Positions 11,940-23,562 of a stretch of 64,000 nucleotides of DNA are shown piece after piece. Location of the stretch: the NCBI GenBank assembly GCA_001683735.1, contig LUGG01000018.1, forward strand, positions 651,189 through 715,188. The letters run 5' to 3'. Under the pieces are notes generated by a model that ran no database searches, was not told the origin of the DNA, and saw nothing but the letters and a program-made list of their open reading frames with translations. Positions within the stretch are counted from its first letter, which is position 1; every line of letters begins with the position of its first letter. The DNA is from Grifola frondosa. Taxonomy: Eukaryota > Basidiomycota > Agaricomycetes > Polyporales > Grifolaceae. The translations under genes and the position numbers were made by a program.

Positions 11940-13790
11940 ACTTTGATTAGACAGGAAGAAGTAGCCTGAGAAAGCACAACATAAAGTTGACCATGCAAGA
12001 AGATGGAGTCTGTAGATTGAGGTCAACAGTTTTAATGGACTGTTCTTGAGCTTTATTTATAGACATTGCAAAAGCCAACCTGACAGGAAAATGATGTCAT
12101 TGTAGAACAAAAGAGAAGTCAGTATGTCCTTGGGATGGTGTGAGTGATATTCTAGGAATAAAGTCAACTGCAGCATCATGGTCGCCTCCAAGCAGCTGAA
12201 GCTCCAGAACTCAATCTGACATGTGAAGGAGAACCATTTGAGTACTGTTGCAAAAACTGCAAGATGGGGCAAGATTTTGAAGGAGCATGAGTGGGCAGCC
12301 AAGTTTGAGACAGAGTTCACCAGCAGGCAATCCTGACACATTAAGACTTCACAAGAACTCCAGTGGGAATGGATGATCATCTGTAGGGTCATCTGCACCC
12401 ACCTCACTCATAACTGCATCAAACTCATACATACCCTTTTCTCACCAGACATCTGGTCTAAAACTGCAGCATTAAGACTGTTGAGATTGGCATTTCAAGC
12501 AGCAAGAATTGTGTGATTCAAGAAGTACTTTGGTGGAGGGGAAAATGTTGTTCCAATGTTGGGATAGACTGCATCAATTAAATATGATATGCTGGGAGAG
12601 ACCATTTTCTGAGGTATATTAAGTTCTGCATCATTTATTAGACCCCTACCATGTCTAACATCCAGAAGCCAGTGAGCAAAATCAGCAGTGTTTGCATCAT
12701 TTTCAAGATGCATATTATGCCTCAGTTGCAATATCTCAATATCCATCCACAGTGATGCTGCAACAATATCCTCTCAAGAACCCTTGATGACAATGGGAAG
12801 AATCTGCTGGAGGTCCCCTCTGAAAACCACAGTAATGCCACTGAATGGTCGACTGCTGTCTCGAATATCATAAAGTGTGTGATCAACTGCTTCAGGTGTA
12901 TGTCGATGCTGCATAGTGATCTCATCCCAGATAATAAGCCATGTTGCACATAGCAGGCCTGCAAGTGTGGACTCCTTCAGAATGTTGCAACTGGATTGTG
13001 CATGCAAGTTTCTGACAGGAATTTTAAACATTGAGTGAGCTGTTTAACCACCTTTGAGAAGTAGTGCAGCTATCCCTGGTGAAGCTACACATAGAACAAT
13101 CCATCCTTCACTGTGAGCCTTGTTGCATACTGTGTTGTATATGAAGATCTTTCCTGTCCCTGGACCATTCAAGAAGAACAAACCTCTGGTTTGATTCTCA
13201 ATGGAGTCCAGAATTTTTTGGTAGACTTCAGCCTGCTCAAAATTGAGCTGAGGTTTGCAGGCCAGAGCCCTGGCATGTTCCTCATCATAATCATAGTTTA
13301 TTTGCTTGGCAATGTATTCATTTTTAATTTGAGCATCCCAGGCATGCTGAGAAATTGGCATAGGAGGGAATCTCGCAAGTGAGCTGCCAGACTTATGGAG
13401 TATCTTGTTTAAGAGAAAGAGTCCAAAGTTGTATACCTCCTTGACAGCAGGATTTCACATCCCATGATGTGAAGTCAATAAGCAAGGTCATCACATATAT
13501 GAGCCCAAAAAGTTCTGCCACAAAGCCTCAGGTTGGGCAGGCTGACCAAAAAGTAGTATTGTAGCAAACAAATGATGAAGTCTCATTCCTGTTTGCATTG
13601 CAAAGGCATCTAGAAGGCATAATTTCCATTCACCATCATCCTGGAGGAGTCCACATGCCAGACAGGCTTGATGAAATGTGGAATATGCAATACTGTTGAA
13701 AGTGTGAAGATCTTTAAATAATTGTGGCCCCTTACATGGGTAGGAAATCCTACTAAGTCCAGGTTATGTAGTGGCCAATTAGACAATTAC
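11940..13790 (-). mobile_element. Helitron relic: PIF1-type helicase, degenerate
   Basis: Minus-strand frames carry the PIF1-like helicase of Helitrons: Walker A-like [10 protein letters not shown] near 13170 (the usual Thr is Ile), a Walker B-like WLIIWDEITM near 12940, GDLQQILPIV near 12800, and the C-terminal FPVRLAFAMSINKAQ near 12080. Upstream text around 13520 (FWAHICDDLAY) also fits the family. Stops and frameshifts break it, and no Rep (HUH) domain is recognisable, so the element is inactive and 5'-truncated. Helitron ends (TC...CTRR) were not found. Confidence 0.8.
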
Positions 13791-14558
13791 TGAGCTGCCT
13801 TTAACCCCAGGACGCATGGTGAACTTTAGGGTAATCACTCCCAAAATGAAGTTTTGTTTAACTACTGATTTGGCTGTAACTTCAACCCCCTTCAAGTCAT
13901 ATGACTATATTCCAGTACCAATGCATTCCCCCATTGGTTATATTCATAGCAAATAATAAATAATATGACCCAATTACACAATGTAAAAAACAATACAATC
14001 CATGTATTCGTCTAGCCTGACATCACAAAGTTACATATATCCTTGCCAAGTGAGACCCTCCATCACCTGCCAATGACAGTCCTCCATCAATGGTTCCATG
14101 CATTGCATCATCCATTCCATGGCACAGACCCCACCCTGCAGTGCCATCAGCGAACTCGAATATCAACAACAAGGCCCATATAACATACTGCTTTCTGCAC
14201 CATGGGAATGATGCTGCATGCAATGTCAGTGTTGATCTCCAGGATGCACTCAATGCATGTGTACACAAGGTCAGCCATGCACTCATCAGCAGTGAGCATG
14301 TTTGAGAGACTGAGCTAAGATGCCTCCACCATCGAGTCCATCACTGCAGAGGTGCATGCAGGGATTGTGCCCAGTCTCAGTCCTGCAGGCTAGTCGCCAA
14401 TGTCAGTGACCATGAGAATGAATTGCTCGCTGTCTGGGCCAATGTCTGCCATGTCAAGCAGGTATATGTCATCATCAGGCATGGGCATGGGTAGCTGGAA
14501 GGAGATGGAGAGTGGGTGCAGCTTGGGCGAGATGGGCTTTGACTCGGCCTCAGAGTCT
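13791..14558. other. Probable transposon debris, no clear gene
   Basis: Poor in CpG, with TpG/CpA common, and full of stops. On the minus strand 14558-14400 reads as an acidic, Pro-rich stretch (PMPMPDDDIYLLDM) that could be a transposase tail; identity is not supported. Its right end (CAGAGTCT) is the target duplication of MITE copy 2. Confidence 0.4.
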
Positions 14559-14938
14559 TAGTGTTGTCATGGCTTAGTCACACCTGTTTCAGCTTTTTAG
14601 ATATTCTGACATGAATTTTGCAGATAATGACATGATCTTAATTGAAATTCATAGCTAAGATGTATATGTATTTGAATGTAACACCACCATTTGCATAATT
14701 ATCTTGAATATGTTTCAATTTCAGTTACATTGGTAAAGAAAGCTGACTAAAAAGTCGGACTTTGCAATCAGCATTTTGGCTATATCTCCATCAATATGAG
14801 GTATAACATTTTGATATTTGGCAAGAGTATGCGGCTATATATAGGCTACGAAATGAATGTAAGGTCACTATGATATTAAAAACATGCCCATGTTATGAGT
14901 CATATATCATTTAGGCCTGACTTAGCTGCAGCACACTA
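14559..14938 (+). mobile_element. hAT-like MITE, copy 2
   Basis: Ends TAGTGTTGTCATGG and GCACACTA (2 nt missing in the right terminal motif). The 8-bp target duplication is CAGAGTCT (14551-14558) and CAGTGTCT (14939-14946), one mismatch. About 380 bp, non-coding. Confidence 0.9.
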
Positions 14939-16803
14939 CAGTGTCTTTCTTAGACAGGATTGGCTTGGCGATGTTGCACGAGATGGGCGTGGTGTCTTGC
15001 ATGAGGGATGCAGTTGCTGTCTCATCCTGGTCCATCTCATTGTCCCTTGTTGGCCATCTCAACATTCTCTGGCTCTGGCAATGGTGTAGACAGTTCGTTT
15101 GTCTTGCCCTCATCATTGCTCAATCACACATGTGTCAGTGGAGCAAGGGGGTGAGGGGAAAGGGGAGGGCTCACTTGCTTATTGTCTGTCTTGGCCCACT
15201 TGTATACTTTGAGCATGGAGCAGGGCAGTGCAACTAGATAAATGATGGGACATGCATGCCTGCACACGCACCTCTGCCAATGTGCGGTCAGCACTCGCTC
15301 AAGCATGTATTGCATGCCACTCACCAGGGAAGATGTGCATGTGGTTGCCTGGTAGTGCATACATGAGCAAGGTGATGGTGGGAGAGCAAGAACATAAAGG
15401 AGAAGGGTGGGACCAGGAACTCCAACTGACCTTGGTCAGGATACAGTGTGTGCCCAACTGCTCCTCATTGAATGGCAAGCCCGATGTGAAGATGACTTTG
15501 CTGGAGAGCACTCCACAGCATCATAGAACTCACACTCGGAGAGTCATGCAGTGTTTGAGAAAGGGAAGATGATAGGGGCATGCATATGGTGCAGACATGG
15601 TCTCGACAATCTCCTGGTTAAACCCACCCTGAAAATGGGTGCATTTAGCTGGTTGATGAGCCAGGGTGAGCAGTGAGCACACTTTGATGAGTGAAAGACT
15701 GAGCACCATTGTGAGCTTGATGTAGTCAGTCATGTCAGTGAGGTTCTTTGTCAGCATGCTGCTATAATCCTTGTGCACGAAAAGTCTGCATACAGACTCC
15801 GTCAGCTCAAGGGATTCAGAGATGCCATAGCATACTTAGAGTCATCCAGGTTGCCTTCCTGCTGGAGGAGGTCTGCAAAGGTATCTTGCAAACCAGCACA
15901 TGACAGACATGGAGGACATGAAGAGTTGGATTAGTGCGAGGAATTCCAAGTGGATATCAACACTTACTTAAAGCAGCATTGAGTGCACTACAGTGCATGC
16001 AAAATTGCCCGATGAAAGGCTTTGGGTCATGTTGCAGAGAAAGTCGATGGCAAGACAAGTTGAACGTCAAAGTGAAGTGAAAAGTTTGACAGGCGTGCAT
16101 GCACTGGTGGACACTTCTGACTTGGTGCCATGGCCAATTCACCAGACTCAGAAGAATGAAACATGATAATTCTAATGGCCAATAATTTACATTATAAAAT
16201 ATTATCTGACATTACTTAGGACCATTCTCTAACTTCAGGAAGGGTGACAGCAGCTTTGTCGAGTGGTGTAATTATGAATGAGCCCTGCAAAATCATCCAA
16301 CCCCCTGTCAGAACCTGCTAAGTTTCATATGGCAGTGAAGGCAACAGGGACCAGTGAGTGAGGTAGACCCAGATGTCAATGTGCTGAAGTTGCTCGATGT
16401 GGCCTGTTTGTAGAAGTATGTTCACTGTCACTGGTTCCATCCGCAGTGCCCACACTTTCCACATCACTCTCTTGCCTGCTCTCTCTGTCACCCTGGTGCC
16501 CACCCAATCCTGCATCTGCTTTGTTACTGTCCAGATCAAGACCCTTGACTCCACAATTTTGACAAAAGAATTTTCCTGCCAATCCAATATGACATGCAAA
16601 TTCACTCTGCATTGGGTTGTCATCTAGAAAAGCAAGTACAAATGGCACAACTAGAACAGGCTCATTCAAGTCACAATCCCATGCCCAGATGTCCTCCTTT
16701 TGGATCTCGCTGGAAGCTGTTTTAGCTGGGGTAAAATGCACCAATAATGATAATACATATGTGAGTTGATCAACTACGCTGTTCATCATTTTGAGTGGGG
16801 GTG
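14939..16803 (-). mobile_element. Plavaka-like DNA transposon, C-terminal part of transposase (degenerate)
   Basis: The best part is 16803-16376: IWAWDCDLNEPVLVVPF, then LAFLDDNPMQSEFACHIG and FFCQNCGVKG, a zinc-ligand-rich block typical of the large fungal transposases known as Plavaka (CACTA-like). Towards 15000 only scraps remain, such as NLTDMTDYIKLTMVLS near 15740. The upstream half continues at 23563 after the inserted retrotransposon; with the LTR element and one GGGTG copy removed the reading frame joins cleanly (SNLAP then PLKMMNSVVDQL). Family naming is from memory. Confidence 0.7.
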
Positions 16804-17205
16804 TGTAACAATTTTCCCCTTTTGGACATAGACACTGGTTAGATGCTAGGACATGACACATTTGGTCATATGGTTGAGCAGGTGATTTAGAGGAAGGAAC
16901 ATCATAATGATGACATAAAGAGAGGTGTAATTAGTAAGGATAATTGATGGATGAGTAAGGCAATATTGTGGGAAAGGATGCCATATGTACAAACAGACTT
17001 TAGTATATAAGATTGATTAAAATACCTGGAACAACAGCTTGTTTAACTTCGTTGAACCACATGCTTCATTTTCAGATAAGCTTGTATTTATTATATACCT
17101 GTAATGCTAGCTTTGTTGAATCACATGCTTCATTTCCAGGAAACTCAGCCAGTGCAATTTGACAGATATGAGTAAGCATACTCAGGGTTTGGTCAATTTG
17201 TAACA
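16804..17205 (+). repeat. 5' LTR
   Basis: 402 bp; nearly identical to the 3' LTR over its whole length, with a handful of transitions (for example TAGACACTGG against TAGGCACTGG). Contains TAGTATATAAGATTG, a plausible TATA region, near 17000. Confidence 0.97.
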
Positions 17206-18757
17206 GTTTGAATGAGCTTTGCTGACACATCTCTCAGTGGCTACTGAGCTTAAATCCATCAAGGAGTTCGAGCTTTCTCGTGCAGAGAACCTCGATATCA
17301 ATTTCATCGGGCCCTCTCAATATGTCAATGTTACTCATCATGTTGATGGCATGAATTCGAATCACAAAGTCGCTGTCATCGGCTTCAGTCTCAACATCCT
17401 AAATGTGGTCAGCTGTGACCAATTCTCCATTCAATGTGACTACTATCAGGTCGAGACACTTCAGTGACACCACCACCATGAAGATCTTTCATTCTGCACC
17501 AGGTACCAGCTCTATTTGCTGAGCTGCTACCTCAACAACCTCCACCTCTACCTCAATGACAATTGTCACCTTCCCCTGTGGGAGATCTTTGACATCATCC
17601 ATTTTCACTTCAAATTTGGTCGAATCTGTGAGGAACCCAAATACTTTCCCACTGTTGAATGTCTGCTGATGTTCATCGGCAATGTGTTCAGTGACAACCT
17701 GAACTTTGCGAACACAGATTAGAGAGATTAGGGTGGCATCATTTCTTTGCAATTTATTGTAATACCATGCGCATTCAATAACCAATTCAGTTCTGAGATA
17801 TAATGAGGGTCTCCACCCAAATAAGTACTATTAGTTAGTGTTTACCTTTGATCGCTGAAAAGTTTCCACTTCAGTGTGGGTCTTCTAAGAAGTCAAAGGA
17901 CTTACTCAGCTGCAGAATCGCTGCCTTGAACAAAGGGCAGGCATTCTGGCCAGCAATGCGACAGTATGTAGATAAACTAGTTACATAGTAGGGAGACTTC
18001 TCATTCTGGTCTCAGTCAACAACTGATAGCCCTCATGGCTAAATGCCTGAGAATGCACTTCTTACTTTGATTGCTACCCAAACTGTCATCACTCTCATAT
18101 TAATCCTCTCCATTGTCGGTCTCTTCTACTTCCTCAGAAGAAGATACACCAAGATTCATGTTCAAATCACAAGAAATTCCACAGTGAGCTCGAATCTTCA
18201 GCCTCCAACCCCAATTACCCCCAATCTGAACCAGCCTCATGACCTAACTGAGACCATGGAGGACCCATGGAGCCAGCCATGTTCCAGTATCCCCCGAGCA
18301 GATGACCAAAGAACAGCAAGCCCTTGAGAGGTTCGTGATGGGAATAGTGATCGGCCTGTTGAGAGAAGGCCTAATGAGTCATATCACCCATATCATGGAA
18401 CTCGAGAATATGCAGAACTCATGGAGACCCTCAATGATCAGCCTGGAGAGCTGGTTGGTGGGACTGGTAACTGAGAACAAGAACCATCTCTCAAATATAG
18501 TCGAGTTGTCAGTGAGGGCAGACAAGGCTGAGGGAAAACTCTTTCAGGCTGAACAAGTCACCCAGAAACTTCGTGAGGATGTCAGCAGGCTGAGAAGCAA
18601 GAACAGAGTCTATGCAAGCATGTTCTAGCTTGAACATCTTCTGTTCCCTGCAAGGTCACATCATCATACACCCAAATGGCTGAAGAGCCATTATTCTCAC
18701 AGGTCTCCAACCCCAGCCCGGTTCCTTCCATGTTCACTGTCCCCTCCTATTCCTCGT
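17206..18757 (+). other. Retrotransposon leader with weak ORFs
   Basis: Between the 5' LTR and gag. At 18043-18327 a frame has one hydrophobic segment (TVITLILILSIVGLFYFL), and at 18302-18628 there is a coiled-coil-like segment (SVRADKAEGKLFQAEQVTQK) that may be the start of gag in another frame. Function not assigned. Confidence 0.45.
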
Positions 18758-19726
18758 TTGATGTCCCTAACTCTGAATATGATGGGGGGATTAGGTGCAT
18801 CTGCAGGGGTGAGCTTTACTTCTAGGAAACTGAAGTTACAGTCTCCATCTCCCTTCATGAAGCTGACAAAGGAGACGTCAGCTGAACAGTGGATGAAACA
18901 GTGGAAGATGTACTTCGTATATTACGAAGTAAAACCTTCAAAAGACCATATCACTTTGGTTCTTGATTTGCTCCAAGAAGGAGCTCTAGATTTGGCATCA
19001 TCCTACAGTGACAACTTCAATCAAGAGAACCCTGTTGGTTTCTGGAAGAAGTTTAAGGAGCAATTTTTAGGACAATACAGACACCTCAATGCTCAATTCA
19101 ATGCTCAGCAAGTGCTGATGCATCTTCGCAACGATGGATCAGTTCAGGCATATGAACATTTCTGTCGCCATGCCCCTCAGTCCAGACACAATCAGCAGAC
19201 ACTCCTGTTGCTTCTCCAGACCCAAATAAAGATGTCGATTCGAGACACGATCACCGATCATGAGATGCAACCAGCTACATGGGAGTCGTACCTTACCCAG
19301 GCCTTATGAATGGACCAGGCCTGCTCCATTTATGCTCATCCTAGTTCATCTTCTCAGCAGCAGTCAAAGACGACTGCTTATCACCATCTGAATATGCAGA
19401 GTCAATCACACTCTGCTCAAACTCAAGCTCATGCCTGCAATTCCAATGCAATGGACATTGATCATGTGATGGCATGTGTAAAAGGTGTGTGCTTTGTATA
19501 TGGCAAGGTCAGACATCTGGCAAATGCTTGCCCAGATAGGAAGCCAAGCAAAATGTCCATCTGCGACATAGATATCAGTGAGCTTGCAAGGCTCGTGGGA
19601 GTGCAGCTTGTCGAGAGCAAAAAGAAGCCAATCAATAAGGGAAAGCAGAAAGAGGTTCTGGCAAAAGAGCCTGAGCTGTCTGCCTCCATTCAAAAGATAG
19701 GAGCAATCAGCTCATCATCAGTATGA
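18758..19726 (+). pseudogene. gag of the gypsy element
   Basis: Capsid-like part: FMKLTKETSAEQWMKQWK, then GFWKKFKEQFLGQYRHL, usual in gypsy Gag. A TGA at 19307-19309 interrupts it and the same frame continues. A zinc knuckle follows (CFVYGKVRHLANAC, about 19490-19531) in which the second cysteine is replaced by tyrosine. Basic C-terminal tail. Confidence 0.85.
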
Positions 19727-19865
19727 CACACGGATTTTTAGAAGTGCCTCATATCATCCCTGCTAACATGAAGGCTTCTCTCTCTCATAATCACTGTCAA
19801 TGTATCAGTGTAACCGAAGTCTCCGGAAATAAACAAAATTTTGATCTTCCAATTACAGGAGTGGT

Positions 19866-22800
19866 ATGAAAGGATCTGTTAAAATGCAGGCACTTTTGGA
19901 CTCTGGAGCTTTTTCAGTTTTTATCCATGAATGATTTGTGCGAAAGCACAAGGTAGAGGTGAAAACCCTTAAAAAGCACTTAGTAGTCTATAATGCAGAC
20001 CAGTCCAAAAATGAAGGTGGACTGATCCAGGTCTACACAGTGCTCAGGCTCAAAATAGGTGATCACGAGTCAGAAGTTCCCATGCTCGTGACCAATGTAG
20101 GCAACTGAGACTTGACCATCAGTCTAGACTCCATTCGATGCCATAATCCAGAAATACATTGGGACACCAGGACTCTAGAATTCACAAGGTGCCCTAAAGA
20201 ATGTAGGCCTTGATTCGCAAAGGAGGAAAAAAAAGAGAAGCAGATATGGAGAAAGCTGATCAAATCTTAGCATCCACGGGTAGGCTCTGTGTGGCTGAGA
20301 TGAGTGACACAAAAGCCCCATCACAGCCTGCTTGGGAAGAATGAATGGAACTTGAAGAGGAGTTCATTCATGCAGATGATGAAATTCCCTTGGGTTATCG
20401 CTATTCAAAGTGGTATTGGGAGTTTTATAAGGACACTGTGGTTTGGTACGAGGTTGATTCTGAGTTCGTTGGGGCTACAACAATGTTTGAATCAAGGATG
20501 GTGACCAATGAAAAGCAGCTTTTAGAACACACCAAGGCTTGTTTGAGCCTACAGTTATGTTCTTTGGACTACACAGTTCTCCCAGAATGTTTCAGGCACT
20601 GATGAACAAGATCTTAAAGGACCTCATTCTTGAAGGACATGTGGTTATTTACCTCGATGATATTCTCATCTTCACCACTGACCTTCACACTCATCGGCAT
20701 CTCACGTGTGAGGTACTCAAGTGCTTACAAGACAACGACTCGTTCCTGAAACTGGAGAAATGTTTGTTTGAAGAATTGTCCATCAATTACCTTGGTATGA
20801 TCATCTTGCAGAACTCCATCTCCATGGACCCCAAAAAAGTCGAAGGAGTTCTCGATTAGCCTGTACTCAAAACTGTTAAAGAAGTTCAAGCCTTTTTAGG
20901 CTTTGCAAACTTTTACTGGTGCTTTATCCAAGGATTCGCAGATGTGTTCAAGCTGCTGAACATTCTAACTCGGAAGGGCTTCAAATGGCAATGGGAACAA
21001 GACAACAAACACCTTTGAAACTCTGAAGTGTGCGTTCACTTCCATGCCTATCCTGAAACTTCCTGATCTGGATCAGCCATTCAGATTAGAAATGGATGCT
21101 TCAGATTTTGCAACAGGTGCTGTTTTTGAACAATGAGATAATGAAGGAGCCTGGCACCTGGTCACTTTTTATTCTAAAGGGCTAAATGAACATGAGCACA
21201 ATTATGAGATATATGACAAAGAATTGCTTGCAATTATTCATGCCCTAGAAGAATGTCGACATTACCTTGAAGGAGGCCTCACCCAATTGAAATTTGGTCA
21301 GATCACAAGAATCTTGAATACTTTCATAAAGCTCAAGATCTTACACAATGACAAGCTTGCTGGCTCTTATATCTTACCCGGTTCCATTTCATGATTCATC
21401 ATCATCCGGGAAAAACTATGCAGTGAGCGGACCCATTGTCATGCAGAATTAACCATGAAGAGGGGGTTGCCCTAGATAATTGAGATAAGATTGTGCTAAA
21501 AGCGGAATACTTTCAGTCTCATGTCATTCAACCCGGTCATGCATCCATCATTCCAGATCAGTCCTTACTCGACCATATTCGCGAGGTACTCACATGTGAT
21601 GAAATCACTACAGAACCAATTCAGAAAGTGATGGCCCATGGCCCACGTGAACTCACTTCAGGTCTAGAGGATTGGAACATGGACAATGGTTTATTGCTAT
21701 ATCGAGAAAAGGTCTATGTGCCAAAGGATAATGCTCTTCGTAAGGAGATCATTCAGCTACATCACGATCATCCCACTGCTGGTCATCCCAGACATTGGAA
21801 AACATATGAACTCGTCAGCTGAAACTACTGGTGGCCCGGACTGTCAGTATATATCTAGAACTTTGTAGATGGCTGCAATGCTTGCCAATGTAATAAAACC
21901 TTCCCTCAACAACTGTATAGACCACTTCAGCCCAACAAGATTCCAGACCAGCCTTGGGATGTCACTATAGTGGATTTGATCACAGGATTACCAGACAGTA
22001 ATGGACATGATGCAATAATGGTTGTTGCTGATTGTATGATGAAGCAAGCATGCTTCTTCCCAGTTCATGGGATGATTGACGCTCAAAAAGTCGCTGAGGT
22101 ATACTATTGAGAAATTTGGTCACAGCATGGACTCCCTATGAAAATCATCTCAGATTGTGGAACTCAGTTTTCATCTCGAGTCTTTCAAGAGTTGTGCAAA
22201 ATTCTCGAAATTACCTCTGCCATGTCCATGGCCTATCATCCGCAAACTGATGGTCAAACAGAATGGATTAATCAGGAACTCAAGCAATATTTATGCATTT
22301 ACTGCAACTTCCGCCAAGATGATTGGCACAATAAACTTATTGAAGCAAAATTTGCATACAACAATCAGGCTTACGAATCCACAAAGATTTCCCATTCTAT
22401 GCAGACCTAGGTTGTCATCCAAGGACAATACCTGATCTTGTCACAGCAGTGTGTCACCCGGATTTGGACATCTTAATGCATGAACATGAAGGCGCTCGAA
22501 AAGAATTACGTGCAGCACTTCAGCTAGCAGCTGATTGAATGAAGCGCTACTATGATCAACACGTGCAAGAAATGCCCCAGTTCAAGGTTGGAGATTTAGT
22601 CTGGCTTGATGCTCGTAATATTTGTACTGAACAGCCAAGCAAGAAATTAAGTGCGAAACATCACAGACTGTTCGAGATTCTTGAACAAGTCTCTCTGCTG
22701 AATTTCAAACTTAAACTCCCTCAAACTTGGCGTATTCATCCGATATTTCATGCATCATTATTGTCCATCCATAAACTGGACCAAATTCCAGATAGGCAGC

Positions 22801-23148
22801 TGATGAAACCCCCCAGCAATTATTATCAAAGGTGAACCAGAATATGAAGTCTAAAAGGTTCTAGATTCATGAATGAACCGTAATCAACTCCAATACCTTG
22901 TGAAATGGATAGGATACCCTGATTCCGAGAATTCATGGGAGCCAAAATTGAACCTTGATAATTCCAAGGATCTTGTTGCCGAATTTCACCAGACACATCC
23001 CTCCACCCCACGACTGATTAGTCAAATATCAATAAACAAATTGCATTTTCAACCATTGATTAATTATATGGTTATTAACAAAAAGCCAGAGATATGGACA
23101 CGAGGCAAAATTGTTGATTGCAAAGTTCATCTGGAGAAACTCGCCTGA
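19866..23148 (+). pseudogene. pol of the gypsy element with C-terminal chromodomain
   Basis: Protease: ALLDSGAFSVFIHE near 19890. Reverse transcriptase: VMFFGLHSSPRMFQALMNK then VIYLDDILIF (about 20554-20670); the preceding fingers and palm segment, including the first catalytic Asp, appears deleted between about 20300 and 20540. RNase H: LEMDASDFATGAVF and ELLAIIHALEECRHYLEGG. Integrase: zinc region (HDHP...GCNACQC), core TIVDLITGLP, ISDCGTQFSS and NQELKQYL. Chromodomain at 22873-23020: LQYLVKWIGYPDSENSWEP. Stops include TGA at 20106, 21134, 21820, 22108, 22536 and 22870. Confidence 0.93.
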
Positions 23149-23159
23149 ACAGGGGGTAA

Positions 23160-23562
23160 TGTAACAATTTTCCCCTTTTGGACATAGGCACTGGTTAGAT
23201 GCTAGGATGTGACACATTTGGTCATATGGTTGAGCAGGTGATTTAGAGGAAGGGAGCATCATAATGATGACATAAAGAGAGGTGTAATTAGTAAGGATAA
23301 TTGGTGGATGAGTAAGGCAATATTGTGGGAAAGGATGCCATATGTACAAACAGACTTTAGTATATAAGATTGATTAAAATACCTGGAACAACAGCTTGTT
23401 TAACTTCGTTGAACCACATGCTTCATTTTCAGGTAAGCTTGTATTTATTATGTACTTGTAATGCTAGCTTTGTTGAATCACATGCTTCATTTCCAGGAAA
23501 CTCAGCCAGTGCAATTTGACAGACATGAGTAAGCGTACTCAGGGTTTGGTCAATTTGTAACA
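23160..23562 (+). repeat. 3' LTR
   Basis: 403 bp, paired with 16804-17205. Followed immediately by the GGGTG target duplication. Confidence 0.97.

Larger units (their letters stand above)
16804..23562 (+). mobile_element. Ty3/gypsy chromovirus LTR retrotransposon, full length but dead
   Basis: Two LTRs (16804-17205 and 23160-23562) start TGTAACAATT and end TTTGTAACA. A perfect 5-bp target duplication GGGTG lies at 16799-16803 and 23563-23567. Internal order is gag, protease, reverse transcriptase, RNase H, integrase and chromodomain on the plus strand, as in chromoviruses. A purine-rich tract (AACAGGGGGTAA) abuts the 3' LTR. No clear tRNA primer site follows the 5' LTR. Many stops and an internal deletion in the reverse transcriptase make it non-autonomous. 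It is inserted in the minus-strand Plavaka-like transposase. Confidence 0.97.
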
